Positions 1 through 6,462 of a stretch of DNA of 7,590 bases are shown here, piece after piece (positions within the stretch are counted from its first letter, which is position 1; each line of letters starts with the position of its first letter). The notes below the pieces were generated by a model that was not told the DNA's origin, did not search any database, and saw only the letters and a list, made by a program, of their open reading frames with translations. The position numbers were made by a program, and so were the translations under genes. Origin of the DNA: Bacteroidota bacterium (GTDB lineage Bacteria > Bacteroidota > Bacteroidia > Bacteroidales > B18-G4); contig QMPN01000140.1 of the NCBI GenBank assembly GCA_003648575.1, positions 1 through 7,590 on the forward strand, written 5' to 3'.

Positions 1-3000
1 CTGAGGGTGTATATCTTGTATCGGTGTTCATTAGTGCTCTCAGGTTATTTTCTGCCACCATCAGTTCAGTGTTTATTCGCTGATAAACATTCATGATGGC
101 TGCTGCTTTTGTTTCAGCCATGATCAACTCCAAACCATTGATATCACCTGAAGCAAACCGGGATTCGGCCGCAGAAAGGAAATCCTGGTAAATGCTGTCG
201 ATAGTGATCACAAGCTTTATTTGCTCGTGATATAATACCCAGTTGCTGTAAATCGACATCACGCTTGCCACGACTTCACTATGGGTCATGGAATATTTTT
301 CATTTTCCAGGTCTGTTATAGCCCTGTTAAGCTTCCCGCGTGAGGTATAAATGGTCGGAAAACTAAAAGATTGACTGACGGAGAGGTAACGATCATTTAG
401 AGACGAATTGATCTGCCCCATTTCAAGAAAGAGTTCAGGGGGAGGCAGGTTGAAGCTTGTTTTTCGAAGCTTTTCAGCTTTGTCGATGTCGAGGCGGGCA
501 TTTTCAAGCTGGTAATTGTTGTCGAGAGCGATCTTAACGGCCTCCTCCATGCTTATAAGTTCCGATGACTGAGGATCCTGGGCAAGGAGGGTTCCCGAAA
601 TTAGAAAGAAGGGTAATAAGATAAGCAAGGCTTTTTTGCCCATTCCCTTTCCCACCTTGAAGCCTTCATCAAACATCACATATATTAATGGCAGGAATAC
701 AAGTGTGAGGAAGGTCGAGGTGATGATGCCGCCGATTACTACGGTAGCCAATGGTTTTTGTACTTCTGCGCCTGCAGCGGTGGAGAGGGCCATCGGAACG
801 AAGCCAAGTGCAGCAACAGAAGCAGTCATAAGCACCGGCCTCAGGCGTGTTCTGGTTCCAACCAATACACGTTCAAGAATATCTGTCATGCCTTCACTTT
901 TAAGCTGATTATAATATGAGATCAAAACGATCCCGTTTAAGACCGCTACACCAAAGAGCGCAATAAAGCCTACTCCGGCAGAAATACTAAAAGGCATCCC
1001 CCTGAGAACCAATGCCCATATTCCTCCAACTGCTGCCAGGGGGATTGCAGTAAATATCATTAAAGCATGTTTCAGTGAGTAAAATGTGAAATACAACAAT
1101 ATGAGGATAATGGTAAGGGCTATGGGAACAGCTATAGAAGAGCTGCGTTTTGCAGTCTGCAGGTTCTCAAATTGTCCGCCAAAGGTGATGTAGTATCCGG
1201 CAGGTAATTCAAATTGCGCAATCAGCTTATCGTTAACCTCACTAATGAAAGATTCAACATCCCTGTTTCTCACATTGATCCCTATCGTGATCCTCCGGCT
1301 TGTATTATCTCTGCTGATCTGCATCGGCCCTTCAAGGATTTCAATATCGGCAACCTGGTTGAGTACGATCAGCTCCTCAGCAGGATTGCTTACCCTTAGA
1401 TTTTGGATGCTCCGAAAGTTGTTCCTGCATTCTTCACAAAGCCTGACAACAAGATCGAACCGCCGCTCTCCTTCAAAGACTGTTCCGGCCGACTCACCGG
1501 CAAAAGCAGTACGGATCACCCTGTTAATATCGTTGATATTCAATCCGGCCCGGGCAATTTTATCCCTTTTGTATTTTATTACCAGCTGAGGTAGTCCTAC
1601 GATCTGCTCAACACGTACATCCCCTGCCCCTTCTATTTTCTGTATGATCGAGGCGGCTTCATTGGCTTTGTTATAAAGAAGATCAAGGTCTTCACCATAG
1701 ATCTTAACCGCCACATCCGATTTTACGCCGGTCATGAGTTCATTAAAGCGCAGCTGAATGGGTTGTGTAAATTCAAATGATACCCCGGGGAGAGCACTCA
1801 GTTCCTCTTTCATTTTTTCAACAAGTTCATCCCGTGACCCTGCACTAACCCATTCTGACTTGGGTTTCATTATGATCATGATGTCTGCATCTTCAACAGC
1901 CATTGGATCTGTAGGAACTTCTGCCGTCCCGATCTTTGAAACCACTTCGATAACTTCAGGGAAATTCTCAAGGAGGATCTTTTCAGTCTGAGTGCTTGAG
2001 GCAATGCTCTGGCTGAGTGAAGAACCGGGTTGCAAGGTCATCTGCACAGCAAGGTCGCCCTCTTCTAGTGTGGGGATGAATTCACCTCCCATGCGGGTAA
2101 ATTTCCATATGCTGATAAGCAATATTACAAGGACTAAAAAGCTAAATAAAACTCTGTTCCTGAGAGCAAATTGCAATACCGGCTTATGTGATTTTTCCAG
2201 AAATCCAACGATCCTGTCGGCGAAGTTGGTTTTGAGTGATCTTTCATTTCCAAGTAAAAGTGATGCCATCACAGGAACGTAAGTCAGGGAAAGGATAAGG
2301 GCTCCCAAAAGCGCGAAACTAACTGTCTGTGCCATTGGCTTGAACATCTTCCCCTCGATACCGGTAAAAGCCAGTATCGGAAGATAAACGATCAGGATAA
2401 TGATAACACCGAAAACAGCTGATTTACTAACCCTGGCCCCGGCCAGACTAATATTTCTGTCAAGCTCATGCCGCGATATACGTCCTTTGATCCCACTCCT
2501 GTGAATCTGGTATATGATCCCTTCCACTACGATCACAGAGCCATCGACGATCAAGCCAAAGTCAATAGCTCCTAAGCTCATAAGGTTGGCAGAAACGCCG
2601 AAAAGATTCATAAGAGAAAAGGCAAAAAGCATTGAAAGGGGAATGACAGAGGCTACGATCAGGCCGGCACGGTAATTACCTAAAAGGAGGATAAGTATGA
2701 AAATAACGATCAAACCTCCTTCAATAAGGTTGTTGCGTACTGTTTTTATTGTTTTGGAGATCAAGTCTGACCGGTCAAGGTAAGGATGGATCCGGAGTCC
2801 TTCAGGCAAAGTTTTCTGTACAATTTCCACCCTTTCCTTCACTGCTTTGATCACCTGTGAGGTGTTAGCTCCCTTGAGCATGAGCGTGATCCCACCAACA
2901 GCTTCGCCTTTGCCGTCTTTAGTCATGGCGCCGAAGCGAGGGGGGGCTCCGAGATTAACTTCGGCAACATCACCTATCAGTATAGGTATGTCCTCAATGT

Positions 3001-3760
3001 TCTTGATCACGATATTTTTAATGTCATCGAGATTCTTAACCAGCCCTTCGGTCCTGATATAGTAAACATCAGGGCCTTTTTCAATATAGCTGCCACCTGA
3101 ATTCTGATTGTTTTTTTCAAGGGCATCAAATATTTCTGTAATGCTGAGGTCCATCCCAACAAGTGTTCTTGGCTTGATAGTTACTTCGTATTGTTTCAGA
3201 AAACCGCCAAAGCTGCTGATCTCAACAATCCCGGGGATCCCGGATAACTGCCGCTTAACGATCCAATCCTGGATCGTGCGTATCTTCATTGGGTCATATA
3301 AGTGCTCATATCCAGGTTCCGGCTCAAGCACGTATTGGTAGATCTCACCCAATCCTGTGGTGATCGGCATCATTTCAGGCTTGCCATAACCCTCCGGGAT
3401 GTCGCCCTGGGCCATCGTGATCTGTTCACTTACCAGTTGTCTTGCCAGGTAGGAATCCAGCCGGTCTTTGAACACAATTGTGACAACCGATAATCCGAAA
3501 CGGGATATCGAGCGGATCTCTTTAACATCCTGTATGTTGGCCATGGCCACCTCAACAGGAAAAGTGATGAATTGCTCTACTTCCTGGGGGGCCAGCGTGG
3601 GAGACACTGTGATCACCTGAACCTGGTTGTCAGTTATATCAGGAACGGCATCGATTGGTAAAATGGTGAAATTGTATGCACCCCAGGCAATCATTGCCAG
3701 GGTTAATAGCCCGATGATGAGCCTGTTCCTTAGCGAAAAATCAATAATATTGTTGATCAT
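1..3760 (-). CDS. czcA: CzcA/CusA-family heavy-metal RND efflux pump fused to a TolC-like domain (C-terminus cut by window edge)
   Basis: Inner-membrane proton-driven pump of the heavy-metal-efflux RND family, expected to export divalent metal ions. 1253 codons are visible in one open frame; the stop lies beyond the left edge. The start ATG at 3758-3760 gives MINNIIDFSLRNR, the usual RND N-terminus (TM1), and an in-frame stop lies a short way upstream with no other ATG between. TM4 carries AIDFGLIVDGSVIVVE at about residues 398-413, with the acidic residues D400, D406 and E413 of the CzcA-type proton relay. This resembles HME classes for Zn/Co/Cd/Ni rather than the CusA (Cu/Ag) motif; the usual final Asn after VE is Gly here. 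MTGVKSDVAVKI and LGAPPRFGA are typical CzcA porter-domain stretches. The RND part ends near residue 1037 and a TolC-like domain follows in frame. Fusions of about 1440 residues are known in Bacteroidota, so roughly 200 residues are probably missing. An unusual Cys-Glu-Glu-Cys occurs at 775-778. Exact metal is not determinable. Confidence 0.95.
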   Translation of the reverse strand, partial: MINNIIDFSLRNRLIIGLLTLAMIAWGAYNFTILPIDAVPDITDNQVQVITVSPTLAPQEVEQFITFPVEVAMANIQDVKEIRSISRFGLSVVTIVFKDRLDSYLARQLVSEQITMAQGDIPEGYGKPEMMPITTGLGEIYQYVLEPEPGYEHLYDPMKIRTIQDWIVKRQLSGIPGIVEISSFGGFLKQYEVTIKPRTLVGMDLSITEIFDALEKNNQNSGGSYIEKGPDVYYIRTEGLVKNLDDIKNIVIKNIEDIPILIGDVAEVNLGAPPRFGAMTKDGKGEAVGGITLMLKGANTSQVIKAVKERVEIVQKTLPEGLRIHPYLDRSDLISKTIKTVRNNLIEGGLIVIFILILLLGNYRAGLIVASVIPLSMLFAFSLMNLFGVSANLMSLGAIDFGLIVDGSVIVVEGIIYQIHRSGIKGRISRHELDRNISLAGARVSKSAVFGVIIILIVYLPILAFTGIEGKMFKPMAQTVSFALLGALILSLTYVPVMASLLLGNERSLKTNFADRIVGFLEKSHKPVLQFALRNRVLFSFLVLVILLISIWKFTRMGGEFIPTLEEGDLAVQMTLQPGSSLSQSIASSTQTEKILLENFPEVIEVVSKIGTAEVPTDPMAVEDADIMIIMKPKSEWVSAGSRDELVEKMKEELSALPGVSFEFTQPIQLRFNELMTGVKSDVAVKIYGEDLDLLYNKANEAASIIQKIEGAGDVRVEQIVGLPQLVIKYKRDKIARAGLNINDINRVIRTAFAGESAGTVFEGERRFDLVVRLCEECRNNFRSIQNLRVSNPAEELIVLNQVADIEILEGPMQISRDNTSRRITIGINVRNRDVESFISEVNDKLIAQFELPAGYYITFGGQFENLQTAKRSSSIAVPIALTIILILLYFTFYSLKHALMIFTAIPLAAVGGIWALVLRGMPFSISAGVGFIALFGVAVLNGIVLISYYNQLKSEGMTDILERVLVGTRTRLRPVLMTASVAALGFVPMALSTAAGAEVQKPLATVVIGGIITSTFLTLVFLPLIYVMFDEGFKVGKGMGKKALLILLPFFLISGTLLAQDPQSSELISMEEAVKIALDNNYQLENARLDIDKAEKLRKTSFNLPPPELFLEMGQINSSLNDRYLSVSQSFSFPTIYTSRGKLNRAITDLENEKYSMTHSEVVASVMSIYSNWVLYHEQIKLVITIDSIYQDFLSAAESRFASGDINGLELIMAETKAAAIMNVYQRINTELMVAENNLRALMNTDTRYTPS
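2..643 (-). other. TolC-like outer-membrane-factor domain fused to the pump (partial)
   Basis: Residues 1040-1253 of the pump protein. A Met-Gly-Lys-Lys start is followed by a hydrophobic stretch ending in GTLLAQ (residues 1042-1061, bases 578-643), which reads like a signal peptide inside the protein. After it come SMEEAVKIALDNNYQLENAR and further long amphipathic helices with LFLEMGQINSSLNDRY, SVSQSFSFPT, ESRFASGDINGLELIMAETK and AENNLRALMN, the pattern of CzcC/TolC (OEP family) proteins. The frame is continuous with the RND part: the distance from the start ATG to this internal Met is an exact multiple of three and no stop intervenes. The internal ATG could in principle also act as an independent start, but nothing in the sequence requires that. 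The second OEP repeat lies outside the window. Confidence 0.85.
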
Positions 3761-3787
3761 GTCCTTAGGCGGCGTGTTGGGAGAATC

Positions 3788-3795
3788 TAAAGATA
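3788..3795 (-). promoter_or_regulatory. Weak candidate -7 element for the pump gene
   Basis: On the minus strand TATCTTTA matches the Bacteroidota -7 consensus TAnnTTTG in all fixed positions but the last. It lies 27 bases before the pump ATG. No TTG at the proper -33 distance was seen, so this is only a candidate. A purine stretch AAGGA sits 1 base before the ATG, too close for a normal Shine-Dalgarno. Confidence 0.25.
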
Positions 3796-3908
3796 CAGAT
3801 AAAATCTATATCTTATTAGCAGGATCATTCATGAAAGGTCTCTTCAGTTGTCCCTACCCCGGCACAATACATGCATATACCATTTCCAATTTCCCAGGAT
3901 GAATTTAC

Positions 3909-3928
3909 GATGTCATCATGGATGTCAT
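3909..3928. repeat. Direct octamer repeat GATGTCAT x2 between the divergent promoters
   Basis: GATGTCAT occurs at 3909-3916 and again at 3921-3928, separated by CATG, giving a 12-bp period (about one helical turn). It lies just upstream of the -33 element of the cytochrome promoter. The arrangement would suit a regulator binding as a tandem dimer, but no known family is recognised and chance is possible. Confidence 0.35.
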
Positions 3929-3939
3929 TCAGAACTTAA

Positions 3940-3969
3940 TTGCCTTGAAAAAAAATAATAGTATCTTTG
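3940..3969 (+). promoter_or_regulatory. Bacteroidota-type promoter for the cytochrome operon
   Basis: A perfect -7 element TATCTTTG (TAnnTTTG consensus) is at 3962-3969 and a -33 TTG at 3940-3942, with a 19-base spacer, the usual distance. Transcription would start a few bases after 3969, giving a leader of roughly 30 bases before the ATG at 4008. A run of eight A (3948-3955) fills much of the spacer. Confidence 0.6.
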
Positions 3970-3995
3970 ATTACAAGGTAATCCTGATAAAGGAT
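3969..3995 (+). promoter_or_regulatory. Overlapping inverted repeats at the transcription start region
   Basis: GATTAC-AAG-GTAATC (3969-3983) is a perfect 6-bp dyad with a 3-base spacer that begins at the last base of the -7 element. It overlaps a second dyad, ATCCT-GATAA-AGGAT (3981-3995). The position suits an operator or a small leader hairpin. No regulator is identified. AAAGGA at 3989-3994 is a possible but distant ribosome binding site for the gene at 4008. Confidence 0.35.
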
Positions 3996-4007
3996 CAATA
4001 AAGTATT

Positions 4008-4985
4008 ATGAGAAACAAGCTCTTATCTGCTTCAATATTCACTCTCATAGCATTTATCTTCGTATGGTCGTGCAAACATGAGCCGGAGGAAATGGCAGGT
4101 CCGGATCCGCCAACACCTCAGCCCTGTGATACATTGAACCTAACATATATTGCTGATGTATATCCAATTTTCGACCAATATTGCGTATTCTGTCATGGCG
4201 GGGCGACCCCAGAAGGAGGTATCGACCTGACCAACTATGAAGTTGTTGCTCTGCTTACACAAAGTGGCCAGTTGCTAGGTGCAATAAACCATGATCCCGG
4301 ATATTCACCCATGCCAAAGGATGCTGACAAGCTAAGTTTTTGCCAGATCAGGACCATTGCGATATGGGCAAATGACACCATCTTTCCGCAGCCGGGGAAC
4401 CCCTGTGACCCGGATACGGTATATTTTGAAAAGGATCTTTTACCATTACTGCAGAGCTCATGTGCTCAACCGGGCTGCCATGATGCCATTACTATGCAGG
4501 ATGGTGTACGGCTTACCGATTATAATTCAGTTATACAGACTGCCGATGTTGATCCATTTGATCCTGAAGGTAGTAAAATATATAAGGTCGTCACTGAGGA
4601 TGAACCTCAGGACCGGATGCCTCCTCCTCCAGCTAATCCTTGGCCACAGGAGAATATTGATATGCTGTATAAATGGATTTCACAGGGTGCACAAAACCTA
4701 TTCTGCGATGAAGAAGAATGTGATACTTCAGATGTTTCCTACACCATACCTGTAAGTGGGATCATTCAAAAGCATTGTCTGGGTTGCCATAATGACAATA
4801 GCCTGCTTGGCGGCCTGAGCCTGGAAGGCTATGACAAAGTTGTTACCATAGCCAGTGATGGAAGATTGCTAGGTACAGTTAAACATGAAGTCGGTTACCC
4901 TGCTATGCCAAAAAATTCGTCTAAACTATCGGATTGTAAGATCCTTCAACTTGAAATCTGGACACAAAATGGAACCCCTCAATAA
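4008..4985 (+). CDS. Triple-domain c-type cytochrome lipoprotein
   Basis: 325-residue predicted lipoprotein that should carry covalent heme in the periplasm or at the outer membrane and act in electron transfer. The N-terminus has a hydrophobic stretch ending in FVWSC, so Cys22 is the likely lipid-modified residue; acidic residues follow (KHEPEE). Three related cytochrome-like units follow: CVFCH at 59-63 with candidate distal Met102 (SPMPK), a CX4CH site CAQPGCH at 152-158 with Met204 (RMPPPP), and CLGCH at 257-261 with Met300 (PAMPK). Units 1 and 3 are flanked by additional cysteines (C40/C112, C238/C310) at matching positions, which may form disulfides. Units resemble the planctomycete-type cytochrome c (PSCyt1-like) domain: a CXXCH after an IF/II-x-x-x-C segment, then GGIDLTNYE-type turns. 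First gene after the 3940-3969 promoter. Electron partner is unknown. Confidence 0.9.
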   Translation: MRNKLLSASIFTLIAFIFVWSCKHEPEEMAGPDPPTPQPCDTLNLTYIADVYPIFDQYCVFCHGGATPEGGIDLTNYEVVALLTQSGQLLGAINHDPGYSPMPKDADKLSFCQIRTIAIWANDTIFPQPGNPCDPDTVYFEKDLLPLLQSSCAQPGCHDAITMQDGVRLTDYNSVIQTADVDPFDPEGSKIYKVVTEDEPQDRMPPPPANPWPQENIDMLYKWISQGAQNLFCDEEECDTSDVSYTIPVSGIIQKHCLGCHNDNSLLGGLSLEGYDKVVTIASDGRLLGTVKHEVGYPAMPKNSSKLSDCKILQLEIWTQNGTPQ

Positions 4986-5373
4986 AATAAGATTGCTGAT
5001 CAGTTTATTGGTCTTGCCGCTGCTGATCGTGTCATTATCCGGATGTTATTACGACAATGAAGAATACCTCTATCCCGCAACGGCAAATTGTGTCATAGAT
5101 AATATGTCTTATGCAAATGATGTATGGCCGGTAATTAGTTCAAGTTGCACCGGTTGTCATAGTGGTGTTTCCCCGGCAGGAGGGATCGCACTTGAAAATT
5201 ATACAGATGTTTCAGGGGCTGCCGCTATTCAGCCTGGAAATTACGGAAGCCTGTATGGGGCTATCAGTCATGCTTCCGGGAATTCGCCAATGCCTAAAAA
5301 CGGAAATAAACTTTCTGATTGCACCATAGCAAAGATCAAGGCCTGGATCGATCAGGGAATGCTTGAGAATTGA
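4969..5373 (+). CDS. Single-domain c-type cytochrome lipoprotein
   Basis: 134-residue lipoprotein with one heme site, CTGCH at 60-64, and candidate distal Met108 in SPMPKNGNKLSDC. The start at 4969 is chosen because it places MEPLNKIR directly before a hydrophobic signal ending in the lipobox LSGC (Cys26); the frame also has an ATG at 4885, but that would put 28 extra residues in front of the signal. From 4969 the gene overlaps the end of the preceding gene by 17 bp, suggesting translational coupling. The sequence after the signal is a homologue of units 1 and 3 of the upstream protein, including the flanking cysteine pair (C41, C118), so it is probably a separate copy of that unit. Residues after the lipid cysteine (YYDNEE) are acidic, as in Bacteroidota surface-lipoprotein export signals. 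Likely electron-transfer partner or paralogue of its neighbour. Confidence 0.88.
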   Translation: MEPLNKIRLLISLLVLPLLIVSLSGCYYDNEEYLYPATANCVIDNMSYANDVWPVISSSCTGCHSGVSPAGGIALENYTDVSGAAAIQPGNYGSLYGAISHASGNSPMPKNGNKLSDCTIAKIKAWIDQGMLEN

Positions 5374-5395
5374 TTTACAATTTACGCTTTACAAT
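5374..5395 (+). repeat. Three-copy heptamer repeat in the spacer after the second cytochrome gene
   Basis: TTTACAA, TTTACGC, TTTACAA follow each other at 7-base steps immediately after the stop codon, with a final T completing a second TTTACAAT. A similar ATTTANN heptad run is found on the minus strand at 7364-7385. No hairpin is formed, so it is not an intrinsic terminator. Confidence 0.5.
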
Positions 5396-5403
5396 ATTGA
5401 ATT

Positions 5404-5844
5404 ATGAAAAAATGGATGAAAATAATTGGAGCCCTTTTCCTCGTTGGGATTCTGGCTGTGCTTTATGTCTGGTTCTTCGTGTATAACAAACCACATCGTG
5501 ATTATGAGAAAGCAGATCCGGACCATATCCTTGCTGCAGAAGAACTGTTTTTAAAGTACCGACAGGATAAGGCCCTGGCAGATAGCCTCTATACCGGTAT
5601 GGTTGTTCAGATCAGTGGAGAAATTGATAAGGTTGAATCCCCTGATTCCAGTCTGATAGCAGTTTTTGTATTCGATCAGGGAATGTTTGGGGATGAGGGG
5701 GTGCGTTGTATCCTGTTACCAAATCAACATACAAAACTTAAAAGCTTTAGCCCGAGAGACAAGATCACTTTAAAGGGCTATTGTACCGGGTATAATGATA
5801 CTGATGTGATCCTTGAAAAAAGCTCAATTGTTATCGAGCAATAA
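5404..5844 (+). CDS. Membrane-anchored OB-fold protein (tRNA_anti-like family)
   Basis: 146-residue protein. Residues 6-27 are one uninterrupted hydrophobic segment after MKKWMK, an N-terminal membrane anchor or uncleaved signal. VYNKPHRDY at 27-34 is a short motif recurrent in Bacteroidota proteins of this kind. Residues 64-146 have the beta-strand pattern of an OB-fold: GMVVQISGEIDKV, SLIAVFVFD, VRCILL, DKITLKGYCTGYNDTDVILE and SSIVIEQ. This matches the tRNA_anti-like family (PF12869). The name is structural only; no tRNA role is implied, and an envelope protein with a periplasmic OB domain is expected. Function is unknown. It starts 30 bases after the preceding gene with no Shine-Dalgarno and no clear terminator between, so it is probably in the same operon as the cytochromes. 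Position before YceI recalls similar pairings in Bacteroidota (from general knowledge, not verified here). Confidence 0.8.
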   Translation: MKKWMKIIGALFLVGILAVLYVWFFVYNKPHRDYEKADPDHILAAEELFLKYRQDKALADSLYTGMVVQISGEIDKVESPDSSLIAVFVFDQGMFGDEGVRCILLPNQHTKLKSFSPRDKITLKGYCTGYNDTDVILEKSSIVIEQ

Positions 5845-5874
5845 ACTTTATGATGCACTTTGGTGTTACTTATG

Positions 5875-5887
5875 AATGATAATCATT
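5875..5887. promoter_or_regulatory. Fur-box-like palindrome upstream of the YceI gene
   Basis: AATGATAATCATT is a perfect 13-bp palindrome identical to the central 13 bases of the classical 19-bp Fur box GATAATGATAATCATTATC. With flanks, 14 of 19 positions match. It ends 14 bases before the ATG at 5902, where a bound repressor would block transcription or early elongation. No clean TAnnTTTG element was found at this spot, though a TTTG lies at 5859-5862. Iron (or another metal-sensing Fur-family) control of the YceI and barrel genes is inferred. Confidence 0.55.
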
Positions 5888-5901
5888 AAAACACATAAGA
5901 A

Positions 5902-6456
5902 ATGAAAAGAAAAATTAGTGTATTGTTCATTGCCTTCCTGGTATCTGGAACTATGTTTGGACAGAACTTTGTTACCAAAACAGGCCATATTAAGTTTTAT
6001 TCAGATACTCCCATCGAGACCATTGAGGCAAATAACCATGCTGTAAATTCGGCGTTGAATCCAAAAACAGGGGATTTTGTTTTCAAGATACTTATCAAAT
6101 CCTTTGAATTTGAAAAGGCGCTCATGCAGGAGCATTTCAATGAGAACTACATGGAATCAGACAAGTACCCCAATGCCATGTTCAAGGGGAAAGTGGTAAA
6201 TGCAGGCGATATTGATTTCGGTTTGGCCGGAACAAATGATGCGATTATTAAGGGTGATTTGACCATTCATGGCATAACTAAAGCCGTGGAAGAAAATGGA
6301 ACATTTACCGTGAAGGATGGAAAGATACACGGTCAAAGCGTGTTTAGCGTGCTGCTGGAAGATTATAAGATCAAAGTGCCCGGAGCTGTGAAGAAACAAA
6401 TCTCCGAAAGCATCGAAGTAACCGTTGATGTTATGCTGGAGGAGGTTAAACCATAA
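5902..6456 (+). CDS. YceI-family periplasmic protein
   Basis: 184-residue secreted protein of the YceI family (PF04264), an eight-stranded lipocalin-like barrel known in other bacteria to bind polyisoprenoids or isoprenoid quinones. A signal peptide covers residues 1-20 (MKRKISVLFI..., cut likely before Gln21 in MFG-Q). Family hallmarks are visible: the start motif KTGHIKFYSDTPIETIEA, the strand FKILIKSFEFEKALMQEHF, ENYMESDKYPNAMFKG around 82-96 and GDLTIHGITKAV at 118-129. Length is normal for the family. It has no lipobox, so it should be soluble in the periplasm. The Fur-box-like palindrome is 14 bases upstream, and the barrel gene follows after only 6 bases, so the two are almost certainly cotranscribed. 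The ligand cannot be told; a quinone or isoprenoid is suggested by the family and by the cytochromes nearby. Confidence 0.93.
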   Translation: MKRKISVLFIAFLVSGTMFGQNFVTKTGHIKFYSDTPIETIEANNHAVNSALNPKTGDFVFKILIKSFEFEKALMQEHFNENYMESDKYPNAMFKGKVVNAGDIDFGLAGTNDAIIKGDLTIHGITKAVEENGTFTVKDGKIHGQSVFSVLLEDYKIKVPGAVKKQISESIEVTVDVMLEEVKP

Positions 6457-6462
6457 CCTCAC

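Noticed and set aside
2940..2946. Run of seven G (C on the coding strand) within the pump gene, a possible slippage site
   Set aside because: It encodes part of the normal LGAPPRFG stretch and the frame continues intact on both sides; no evidence of phase variation from one sequence.
636..3902. Many plus-strand open frames of 60-114 codons opposite the pump gene
   Set aside because: They are antisense shadows of a continuous 1253-codon minus-strand frame with clear RND and TolC-like sequence, and none has recognisable protein character.
4357..4755. 132-codon open frame inside the first cytochrome gene
   Set aside because: Out-of-frame shadow; the overlapping 325-residue frame has lipobox and three heme sites.
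4885..4968. Upstream ATG for the second cytochrome gene
   Set aside because: It would add 28 residues before the lipoprotein signal peptide and lengthen the overlap with the preceding gene; the ATG at 4969 gives a normal signal and lipobox.
5859..5890. A full TTG/TAnnTTTG promoter before the YceI gene
   Set aside because: TTTG at 5859-5862 is present but no matching -7 element lies at the correct distance; only the palindrome is supported.
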